From Bacillota bacterium (GTDB taxonomy: Bacteria > Bacillota > Clostridia > Lachnospirales > Lachnospiraceae): a stretch of DNA of 6,498 bases. The stretch lies in contig JAFACO010000409.1 in assembly GCA_023425485.1 (NCBI GenBank), positions 1 to 6,498 of the forward strand, given 5' to 3'. The notes below the pieces were generated by a model. That model was not told where the DNA came from. It did no database searches and saw only the letters and a list, made by a program, of their open reading frames with translations. Position numbers and translations under genes: made by a program. Below are positions 1 through 6,331 of the stretch, in pieces; within the stretch, counting starts at the first letter, position 1, and each line of letters opens with the position of its first letter.

Positions 1-1889
1 GTATCTATGTTAAGGCTCAGGAAGTGGATTTAGAGCAAAAACAAGAGTTACCGGATAACTTTCTAAAAGCCGATGGTAAGGTCTTACGTGACCAAGCAGG
101 CAGGGGAGAGGTCGTTACTCTTCGTGGAACTAACATAGGAGGCTGGCAGGTAATGGAAGCCTGGATGTGTCCCACCAATGCCCCGGACCAGAAGACAGCC
201 ATTGCAACCTTAACGGAACGTTTTGGTGAAGAAAAAGCGAGAGAATTAATTCAGATATATGAAAAAGCATGGATAACAGAGCAGGACATTGATAATTTGA
301 AGGCACTAAACTTCAATGTAGCCCGTCTGCCTATTTCCTGTTATAACCTTTTGGATGAAGAGGGTAAATTAAGACCCGATACGCTGGCAACCTTAGACTG
401 GTTCGTGGAGGAGTGTGGAGAAAGAGGAATCTATGTAATCCTGGATCTCCATGCAGCTCCGGGATCCCAGAATGGTAGAGATCATTCCGGAGATAAATCC
501 CGGTCCAGCTTATTCACCGATGAAGCTTCTCAAAATCTGACCGTAGCTCTGTGGGAACAATTAGCAGAGCATTACAGGGGTAATGGAACGATCGCCGGGT
601 ATGATTTACTGAATGAACCGGAAGGGAATGAGATAGAACGTAATCCCTGGGGCCGGGTCCAGCTTCCCTTTTATGATCGTTTGTACAAAGCCATCAGGGC
701 GATTGATCCGGATCATCTCATAATCTTCAATTCTATATGGGAACCATCCAATATGCCGGAGCCTTCCACGTACGGTTGGGAAAATGTCATGTATGAATAT
801 CATTACTATTGCTGGGATGGCACAGATAACGCAGCAGCCCAGAGAAGCTTTACAGATTCAAAGGTGACAAAGAATGATAATGCAGGCTTTCAAGTTCCAG
901 TACTTGTGGGAGAATTTACTCTCTTTGACAAGCTGAACAGTTGGAAGTATGCCTTAGAAGTTTATGAAGAAAATGGTTGGAGCTGGACTACCTGGACCTA
1001 CAAGACTGTGGATGGGGGAAACTGGGGAATCTATAATAGTACGTCGAGTACAACACCACAGGTAAATATCTACTACGATTCCGAAGAAATAATCGCTAAT
1101 AAATGGAGTAAAGTCTCTACAGCGGAAAGTTTTCGTCAGAATAAATATCTTTATGACCTCCTTAAGGCAATAGCAGACCCGAAGGAGTCCGGAAAGTGGT
1201 TTCAGAATATGGACCTGGGAGAAGTAGTTCTTCGCGCTGGAAGCGATGCCGAAGCGGAGGTTGTATCTTCCACAGAGATAAGCTCTAAGCAAGAAGAAAG
1301 CCAGGTCATAAGACTAATCTTGGAAGGTAATGAGAAAATTCCTTCTAAAACCTCCAGAAATGTCTGTATTGCTCCTGCTATTAGGAATTCTGTCAATGCA
1401 GCTGGTATGGATTATTTCATCTTTGATACCTATGCAGCGAAGAGTAATCAAGCACTTCAGGTAACCTTAGTAGATAAAAATGGGGCGACCTGGACGGATT
1501 ATACCTCAGCTTTAGCAATGCCATCGTCATTTAAATGGGAAAGAATATTTCTGGATCTGACGAAGGCAACCATTGATTTAACAGCAATCATAGAGATACG
1601 AATCGGGGCAAATTTTCCCGGAACCTATTATTTCGATAACCTATATTTTGCCCAGTCCTATGCTGATCCAATCCCTGTTGAGACCTTAGAAATGATGCAA
1701 AAGGATATGGGGGAAACGGGACAAATTATCGACTGGACAGATATTCAGGAATACAGTGATATCCAAACAGATGGATCCAATGTTGTAAATTTAGTTTTTA
1801 TTAGTGTCTTAGTGGTTATAGTAATACTAATAGTTATAACCAGCGTGAGTATAGGATTAATAAATAGACGAAGATGGAAGGAGAAATAA
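1..1889 (+). CDS. GH5 beta-glucanase with C-terminal beta-sandwich module and membrane anchor (5'-partial)
   Basis: This is a retaining glycoside hydrolase of family 5, closest in motifs to exo-beta-1,3-glucanases. The frame is open to the left edge (codons from position 3), so the true start and any signal peptide probably lie outside; the GTG at 24 is only the first possible internal start. Numbering from that GTG (621 residues), the catalytic barrel spans about 15-385: RGTNIGGW at 34-41, DLHAAPGSQNG at 141-151 (typical of the exo-1,3-glucanase group), acid/base E198 in LLNEP, H260 in YEYHYY, and nucleophile E297 in VLVGEF. Residues about 395-546 look like a jelly-roll carbohydrate-binding module ending in YYFDNLYFA. 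An acidic stretch follows, then a hydrophobic helix at about 587-613 and the basic tail RRRWKEK, which fits an enzyme tethered to the outer face of the membrane. There is no LPXTG motif. The TAA ends one base before the next start. The family call is firm; exact substrate and exo/endo mode are inferred. Confidence 0.88.
   Translation, partial: IYVKAQEVDLEQKQELPDNFLKADGKVLRDQAGRGEVVTLRGTNIGGWQVMEAWMCPTNAPDQKTAIATLTERFGEEKARELIQIYEKAWITEQDIDNLKALNFNVARLPISCYNLLDEEGKLRPDTLATLDWFVEECGERGIYVILDLHAAPGSQNGRDHSGDKSRSSLFTDEASQNLTVALWEQLAEHYRGNGTIAGYDLLNEPEGNEIERNPWGRVQLPFYDRLYKAIRAIDPDHLIIFNSIWEPSNMPEPSTYGWENVMYEYHYYCWDGTDNAAAQRSFTDSKVTKNDNAGFQVPVLVGEFTLFDKLNSWKYALEVYEENGWSWTTWTYKTVDGGNWGIYNSTSSTTPQVNIYYDSEEIIANKWSKVSTAESFRQNKYLYDLLKAIADPKESGKWFQNMDLGEVVLRAGSDAEAEVVSSTEISSKQEESQVIRLILEGNEKIPSKTSRNVCIAPAIRNSVNAAGMDYFIFDTYAAKSNQALQVTLVDKNGATWTDYTSALAMPSSFKWERIFLDLTKATIDLTAIIEIRIGANFPGTYYFDNLYFAQSYADPIPVETLEMMQKDMGETGQIIDWTDIQEYSDIQTDGSNVVNLVFISVLVVIVILIVITSVSIGLINRRRWKEK
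1876..1883 (+). promoter_or_regulatory. Ribosome binding site of the GH30 gene
   Basis: GGAAGGAGA-like Shine-Dalgarno sequence ending 7 bases before the ATG at 1891. It lies inside the last codons of the GH5 gene, so translation of the two genes is probably coupled. Confidence 0.75.
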
Positions 1890-1890
1890 C

Positions 1891-3231
1891 ATGAAACTTA
1901 TAACTACCACCTATGAGAACAATCAAAAGGCTACGGAAGTTAAAGAATATGAAGTTAAGATCGAAAACCGAGGAATCGAAATGCATGTGGTTAATCTCTA
2001 TCCAGAGATAGAATATCAGACGATGATCGGATTTGGTGGAGCAATTACAGAAGCAGCAGGTTACGCTTATTCTAAATTAAGTAAAGAAAATCAAGAGAAG
2101 GTGATAGACCGTTATTTCGGAAAAGAAGGCAACAATTATCATATGATCAGAACACATATCGACAGCTGCGATTTTTCCTTAGGGGTATATTCTGCGATGA
2201 CAGACTCAGAGGATCTAGAAATGAAATCTTTTACCTTAGCAAGGGATGAAGAATACATTCTTCCTCTACTTAGAGATGCACAGAAGAAAAGCGGAAAGCC
2301 TTTGGACATCATGTTGAGCCCTTGGTCTCCACCGGCATTTATGAAGACCAATGGTGAGAAGGTACATGGAGGAAAGCTTAAATCGGAATACAGAGAGTTC
2401 TGGGCGGAATATATCTGCCGATACATTAAGGAGTATGAGAAGAAGGGCTTACTTGTTAACCGTGTAACGATTCAGAATGAGCCGGCAGCTGTTCAGAGCT
2501 GGGATTCCTGTATCTATACTGCTTTGGAGGAAAAGGAATTCTTAAGAGATTATCTCTATCCGGCCTTTGTTAAGAATGGTCTTACCCATGTTAAAATCAA
2601 TGTGTGGGATCATAATAAAGAATTAGTGTATGAGAGAGCAAGGACAATCATTGATAAAGAGACCAATTCCATGGTGGATGGTGTGGCGTTCCACTGGTAT
2701 TCTGGTGATCATTTTGAAGCAATCAGCTTAACCCATGATGCTTATCCGGATAAACAGTTGATTTTTACCGAGGGATGTGTGGAATATAGCCGTTTTAGTG
2801 CGAATCAGCTGCAAAATGCGAGAATGTATGCCCATGATATTATCGGTAATCTGAATGCTGGTATGACCGGATATCTGGATTGGAACATCCTTCTTGATGA
2901 AAAGGGCGGTCCCAATCATGTAGGTAATTATTGTGATGCACCCATCATGATCGATACGGCAAATGATACCTATGAGGTAAAGTTATCCTGCGATTACATC
3001 GGACATATCAGTAAATTTATTAAACCAGGTGCTAAGAGAATCGCCTTTACGAAATATACAGATGATCTAGAGATTACAGCCTTTAAAAATGAAGATGGGT
3101 CCATCGCACTGGTAATGTTAAATTGTACGGAAAAAGAGATTCCGGTAGTGGTTCGTATTCAAGGAAAGTATGTTGATTTCAGTTTAAGGAAGGATTCAAT
3201 TGCAACGGCGGTGATTGAAGATGAGGTATGA
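1891..3231 (+). CDS. GH30 family beta-glycosidase, predicted cytoplasmic
   Basis: A 446-residue glycoside hydrolase of family 30 (clan GH-A, retaining), of the glucosylceramidase / endo-beta-1,6-glucanase type. N-terminal hallmarks are GFGGAITEAAG at 47-57 and SPWSPPAFMK at 143-152. The predicted acid/base is E197 in TIQNEP and the nucleophile is E294 in FTEG. The C-terminal 70 or so residues (KRIAFTKY at about 382-389, then ALVMLNC at 406-412) form the small beta-sheet domain usual in this family. Length and motif order indicate a complete gene. The start at 1891 is secure: an in-frame TAA lies at 1861-1863 with no other start between, and a good ribosome binding site precedes it. The N-terminus (MKLITTTYENNQ) is polar, so no signal peptide or anchor is present. 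In this operon a role on beta-1,6 bonds of branched beta-1,3-glucan is a sensible inference; beta-glucosidase or beta-xylosidase activity, also known in GH30, cannot be excluded. Confidence 0.9.
   Translation: MKLITTTYENNQKATEVKEYEVKIENRGIEMHVVNLYPEIEYQTMIGFGGAITEAAGYAYSKLSKENQEKVIDRYFGKEGNNYHMIRTHIDSCDFSLGVYSAMTDSEDLEMKSFTLARDEEYILPLLRDAQKKSGKPLDIMLSPWSPPAFMKTNGEKVHGGKLKSEYREFWAEYICRYIKEYEKKGLLVNRVTIQNEPAAVQSWDSCIYTALEEKEFLRDYLYPAFVKNGLTHVKINVWDHNKELVYERARTIIDKETNSMVDGVAFHWYSGDHFEAISLTHDAYPDKQLIFTEGCVEYSRFSANQLQNARMYAHDIIGNLNAGMTGYLDWNILLDEKGGPNHVGNYCDAPIMIDTANDTYEVKLSCDYIGHISKFIKPGAKRIAFTKYTDDLEITAFKNEDGSIALVMLNCTEKEIPVVVRIQGKYVDFSLRKDSIATAVIEDEV
3223..3226 (+). promoter_or_regulatory. Ribosome binding site that decides the GH3 start
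   Basis: GAGG, nine bases before the ATG at 3236, overlapping the end of the GH30 gene. It favours 3236 over the in-frame TTG at 3215 and ATG at 3221, neither of which has as good a site. The 3236 start also gives a compact lipoprotein signal peptide. Confidence 0.55.
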
Positions 3232-3235
3232 TAGG

Positions 3236-5134
3236 ATGAAATTTAAATGGTGGATTGGAATATTTGTATTGATACTGATGTTGGCTGGTTGTAGTAAGAG
3301 TGATTCTAATTCTAATACAGAGAATAATGCAAATACAGAGAACCAGAATCAGGGCGATGTTCAAGAGGAGCAGGAGGATCTTTCTTATTTAGATTCAACC
3401 CTTCCTACCCAGGAGAGAGTAGAAAGTCTGGTTAGTCAGATGTCGCTGATGGAAAAGGCGGGACAGATGCTGCAGGCGGAGAGAAACAGGGCTACTTCTG
3501 CAGAAATGACAAACTTACGACTAGGATCTGTGTTAAGCGGTGGCGGTTCTGTCCCAGGGAGTAATTCTGTGGAAGACTGGAATAAGATGTTCAAAGATCT
3601 ACAGGCAGGCGCTTTGAAATCGACACACAAAATACCGATGATTTATGGCGTTGATGCGGTACATGGTCTGGGAATATTAAAGAATGCAGTAGTGTTTCCT
3701 CATAATGTGGGTCTGGGTGCAGCCAATGATCCAGAGCTGATGTATGAAATGGGAGCTGCAGTAGCAGAGGAGATGAAGCTGGTTAATATACTTTGGAATT
3801 TTGGCCCTTGTGTGGCAATTAGTGGTGATCCAAGATGGGGTAGAACCTATGAGAGCTATTCCAGCGATCCAACCCTCGTTTCTTCCTTAGCAGAGGCATA
3901 TTTCAAAGGTATGACGGACCATGGAGTAGCAGGTACAGCAAAGCATTATCTGGGAGACGGTGCCACAATCTACGGTACCGGTGAGATTAATTCCTTATTG
4001 GATCGTGGCGATGTTCAAATGACGGAAGAGGAGCTAAGAGAAGTTCAGCTTGCACCTTACAAAACCTTAGTAGATGCTGGAGTAAAGATTGTTATGGCAT
4101 CCTTCAGCTCCTACGAGGGAGTAAAAATGCATGAGAATCAGTATCTGATTACCGATGTGTTAAAAGGAGAGCTAGGCTTCAAAGGCTTTGTTGTTTCTGA
4201 CTGGGAAGCTTTGAATGCCTTAAGCGGCAATAATTTTCAAGAAGATATCGCCCTTGCAATTAACGCTGGTGTGGATATGTTGATGGAGCCCAGTAATTAT
4301 AAGGAAGCCATTAATGCCATCGTTAATAACGTAAACAGCGGAAAGATTTCTGAAGAAAGAATTAATGATGCGGTAAGCCGTATTCTAACCGTAAAATTTG
4401 ATATGGGTATCTTTGAAGATCCTTATCAGGAAAATACCACCAAAGAAATCACAGAATTAGGCAGTGAGGGATACCGTGACATTGCGAAACAGTTAGTTGA
4501 AAAATCCCTGGTATTACTAAAGAATGACAAGGAGCTTCTACCCTTAAAGAAAGGTCAAAAGATCTATGTTACCGGTCCGGCAGTGAATGACATGGGTGTT
4601 CAATGTGGTGGATGGGGCTTATCCTGGCAAGGACAGATGGATGGCACTGACGGTAAAATCACAGAAGGCTCTACCATTCTGGAAGGTCTTCAGGAATATG
4701 CACAAGCATATGGTGTTGAAATCATTACCGATAAGAACAGAGCAGCCGAGGCAGATATCATTATAATGGCAGTTGGTGAAGTTCCTTATGCGGAGTATGA
4801 AGGAGATACGAAAGATCTTTCCATAACAGGAATGAAAGCGCATCCGGATAATCAGAGTACCATTGACTTTGTAAATACTTTGGATAAACCAGTGATTGCC
4901 TTATTGGTTGCGGGTCGTAATGTTCTTATTAGTGATTACATGGATCAATGGGATAGTATCGTAATGTGCTATTTACCTGGTACGGAGGGAGATGGGATTG
5001 CCTCTGTATTGTATGGTGAAGTTCCATTTAGCGGTAAATTAGCAATGCCGTACTATAAGAATGTGAATGATATCGGTGTTGAGAATGCAGAATTATTATT
5101 TGAGGTAGGTTATGGGCTTAGTTACGCTAAGTGA
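3236..5134 (+). CDS. GH3 exo-beta-glucosidase, lipoprotein
   Basis: A family 3 glycoside hydrolase that releases glucose from the non-reducing end of beta-glucans or their oligosaccharides. From the ATG at 3236 it has 632 residues. Residues 1-19 are a lipoprotein signal (KFKWW, hydrophobic core, lipobox LAGC with lipidated C19), then a Ser/Asn/Glu-rich linker to about residue 50. The (beta/alpha)8 domain carries GVDAVHG at 138-144, GDPRWGRTYES at 197-207, KH at 236-237, SFSSYEGVKMHENQ at 289-302 and nucleophile D322 in VSDW. The second domain has QCGGWGLSWQG at 456-466 and GEVPYAEYEGD at 514-524, where E520 is the likely acid/base, and ends with YGLSY. These match plant ExoI-type beta-glucan exohydrolases (by recall, D285, W286, W430, W434 and E491 of barley ExoI), so broad action including beta-1,3-linkages is likely. 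It has no C-terminal FnIII domain. It starts four bases after the GH30 stop, so it is co-translated with it. Confidence 0.92.
   Translation: MKFKWWIGIFVLILMLAGCSKSDSNSNTENNANTENQNQGDVQEEQEDLSYLDSTLPTQERVESLVSQMSLMEKAGQMLQAERNRATSAEMTNLRLGSVLSGGGSVPGSNSVEDWNKMFKDLQAGALKSTHKIPMIYGVDAVHGLGILKNAVVFPHNVGLGAANDPELMYEMGAAVAEEMKLVNILWNFGPCVAISGDPRWGRTYESYSSDPTLVSSLAEAYFKGMTDHGVAGTAKHYLGDGATIYGTGEINSLLDRGDVQMTEEELREVQLAPYKTLVDAGVKIVMASFSSYEGVKMHENQYLITDVLKGELGFKGFVVSDWEALNALSGNNFQEDIALAINAGVDMLMEPSNYKEAINAIVNNVNSGKISEERINDAVSRILTVKFDMGIFEDPYQENTTKEITELGSEGYRDIAKQLVEKSLVLLKNDKELLPLKKGQKIYVTGPAVNDMGVQCGGWGLSWQGQMDGTDGKITEGSTILEGLQEYAQAYGVEIITDKNRAAEADIIIMAVGEVPYAEYEGDTKDLSITGMKAHPDNQSTIDFVNTLDKPVIALLVAGRNVLISDYMDQWDSIVMCYLPGTEGDGIASVLYGEVPFSGKLAMPYYKNVNDIGVENAELLFEVGYGLSYAK
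3314..3342 (+). repeat. Short 18-base-period repeat in the lipoprotein linker
   Basis: AATACAGAGAA occurs at 3314-3324 and again at 3332-3342, exactly six codons apart. It encodes two NTEN-type units just after the lipidated cysteine of the GH3 protein. Slippage-prone Asn/Glu-rich linkers of this kind are common between a lipid anchor and a catalytic domain; no function beyond a spacer is suggested. Confidence 0.6.
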
Positions 5135-5140
5135 TACCAC

Positions 5141-5147
5141 GGAGGTG
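5141..5147 (+). promoter_or_regulatory. Ribosome binding site that decides the GH16 start
   Basis: GGAGGTG, the strongest Shine-Dalgarno match in the window, sits just before ATG 5151 (five bases after GGAGG) and GTG 5154 (eight bases). It argues against the upstream in-frame ATG at 5112, which would overlap the GH3 gene. Confidence 0.8.
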
Positions 5148-5150
5148 ACT

Positions 5151-5906
5151 ATGGTGAATATAAAGCAAGGCTATGATTTAGTGTGGAGCGATGAATTTGA
5201 TTATGAAGGAATGCCTGATTCAAAGAAATGGAGTTATGATTTAGGAAACCATCAGTGGGCAAACAGGGAGTTGCAGGCTTATACAGATCGCCCAGGTAAT
5301 GTTTTTGTGAAAGATGGTAAACTTATAATTAGAGCCATTAAGGAGCAGGATGGGGAGAGAGAGTATACCTCAACAAGACTAATCTCTTACGGAAAACAGT
5401 CATGGCAATACGGACTCTTCGAATTTCGTGTTAAATTACCCAAGGGGAAAGGCTCCTGGCCTGCCGTATGGATGATGTCCGATGCCATTAAGACTGGTAC
5501 CTCCTGGCCCAGATGCGGTGAGATTGACATTATTGAGCATACGGGAATTAAGGAGAATGAATTGATGTTCAGCCTCCATACGGAGAAGCATAATCATACC
5601 CGACATGATACAAAGCAATACGTAGAGGCTAAGAATTATGATGATATCTGCGAAGGATACCATGATTATATGATGGAGTGGACACCAGATTTCATTGAAT
5701 TTTATGTTGATGGCAAGAGTGCCTGCAGATATAATAAAACCGATGATCCCGAGGATCAAACGGAAGCTGCTTGGCCTTTTGATCAACCCTTTTACCTGAT
5801 TCTCAATATCGCAGTAGGCGGAAACTTGGGCGGTGAGGTGGATGAAGCTATGCTGCCTTACGTTATGGAAGTGGAGCATGTAAGAGTGTATCAAAAGAAA
5901 GAATAA
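5151..5906 (+). CDS. GH16 laminarinase-type endo-beta-glucanase, predicted cytoplasmic
   Basis: A single-domain family 16 glycoside hydrolase, 251 residues from ATG 5151, which cuts internal bonds of beta-1,3-glucan or mixed beta-1,3/1,4-glucan with retention. The active-site signature GEIDIIEHTG (residues 123-132) is the ExDxxE form with the extra beta-bulge residue typical of laminarinases: nucleophile E124, D126, acid/base E129. Other family marks are LVWSDEFDYEG at 10-20, ANRELQAYTD at 37-46, YGLFEFRVKLP at 87-97, SWPAVWMM at 102-109 and the C-terminal LNIAVGG at 218-224 followed by VEHVRVYQK. Length matches a bare catalytic domain with no binding modules. No signal peptide exists: the N-terminus is MVNIKQGYDLVW, and an in-frame TAG at 5106-5108 limits any extension to 13 residues, which are also not hydrophobic enough. 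It starts 16 bases after the GH3 stop and is the last gene before the terminator. The most likely job is trimming imported beta-1,3-gluco-oligosaccharides; export by another route cannot be excluded. Confidence 0.92.
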   Translation: MVNIKQGYDLVWSDEFDYEGMPDSKKWSYDLGNHQWANRELQAYTDRPGNVFVKDGKLIIRAIKEQDGEREYTSTRLISYGKQSWQYGLFEFRVKLPKGKGSWPAVWMMSDAIKTGTSWPRCGEIDIIEHTGIKENELMFSLHTEKHNHTRHDTKQYVEAKNYDDICEGYHDYMMEWTPDFIEFYVDGKSACRYNKTDDPEDQTEAAWPFDQPFYLILNIAVGGNLGGEVDEAMLPYVMEVEHVRVYQKKE

Positions 5907-5957
5907 TTTTCATAAACTGACTGGTGAATTTAAACTCTAATAGTTACTATGATTGAT

Positions 5958-6004
5958 AAAAGGTGCGAAGCTAACAATTTAAATGCTTTGCACCTTTTTC
6001 TGTT
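5958..6004 (+). terminator. Rho-independent terminator of the glucanase operon
   Basis: The arms AAAAGGTGCGAAGC (5958-5971) and GCTTTGCACCTTTT (5985-5998) form a 14-base-pair stem with a single G-T wobble, a 13-base AT-rich loop, and a T-rich tail (TTTTTCTGTTT). The A-run on the left arm mirrors the T-run, so it may also work in the reverse direction. It lies 51 bases after the GH16 stop and marks the operon end. Confidence 0.9.
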
Positions 6005-6174
6005 TCCAAAAATAAAAAAATGTTGATATTAGCAGGCTTAATGATTTGTCAAGCTTTGAGAGCTTTGTTACATTAGCATATTATTAATTTTAGTTGTGGA
6101 ATGTCAATAAACTGAATAAATAACGAGATATCAAAACTAACACTCGGACAAAAAATAGATTTAGAAACATTGAA

Positions 6175-6203
6175 TTGATAATACTTGCGCCTACGATTAT
6201 AAT
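6175..6203 (+). promoter_or_regulatory. Housekeeping sigma-factor promoter for the gene at 6332
   Basis: TTGATA (6175-6180, five of six matches to the -35 consensus), a 17-base spacer, then TATAAT (6198-6203, a perfect -10). Transcription would start near 6210, leaving an untranslated leader of about 120 bases before ATG 6332. AT-rich sequence can produce such matches by chance, but spacing and orientation fit the next gene well. Confidence 0.6.
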
Positions 6204-6331
6204 GATAATATTGTATTTCATGTTTACGGTTGAGAGAATATTTGCCAATACCTCAAATAGCATGCAAGTGTGGTACTTAAAAGAGAAGAATTCCGCATCT
6301 TGATTTCAATAGGGAGATTATAAAATAGTAT

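Larger units (their letters stand above)
5907..6331. other. Intergenic region between the glucanase operon and the next gene
   Basis: About 425 bases, clearly more AT-rich than the operon. It holds the operon terminator (5958-6004), a strong promoter candidate (6175-6203), and a leader of roughly 120 bases running to the next gene. A weaker promoter-like pair, TTGTCA at 6046-6051 and TACATT at 6069-6074 with 17 bases between, encloses an imperfect 9-base tandem repeat (AGCTTTGAG then AGCTTTGTT, 6052-6069). A short open frame (6124-6303) encodes a hydrophobic stretch but has no convincing start. I saw no tRNA, no recognisable riboswitch and no mobile-element ends. Confidence 0.7.

Noticed and set aside
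24..26. GTG 24 as the true start of the GH5 gene
   Set aside because: The frame stays open to position 3, there is no ribosome binding site in the bases before it, and a C-terminally anchored surface enzyme needs a signal peptide that would lie further upstream.
954..1292. A 112-codon minus-strand open frame opposite the GH5 gene
   Set aside because: It is fully contained in the GH5 coding region, with no family motifs and no sensible transcription context.
3215..3235. Longer N-terminus for the GH3 lipoprotein from TTG 3215 or ATG 3221
   Set aside because: These starts overlap the GH30 gene, have weaker ribosome binding sites, and add charged residues before a signal peptide that is already complete from 3236.
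4830..4845. A possible catabolite-repression (cre) site around TGAAAGCGCAT in the GH3 gene
   Set aside because: Only the left half and the central CG fit; the right half lacks the required symmetry and the position deep inside a gene is unconvincing.
5112..5150. Longer N-terminus for GH16 from ATG 5112
   Set aside because: It overlaps the GH3 gene by 23 bases, adds 13 residues not typical of the family, and ignores the strong GGAGGTG before 5151.
5436..5894. A 152-codon minus-strand open frame opposite the GH16 gene
   Set aside because: It lies fully inside a gene with an intact catalytic signature, has no recognisable motifs or ribosome binding site, and reads as an antisense shadow.
6300..6324. 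A promoter TTGATT with TATAAA just before the acidic gene
   Set aside because: The spacer is only 13 bases, too short for a housekeeping promoter, and the better TTGATA-17-TATAAT lies upstream.
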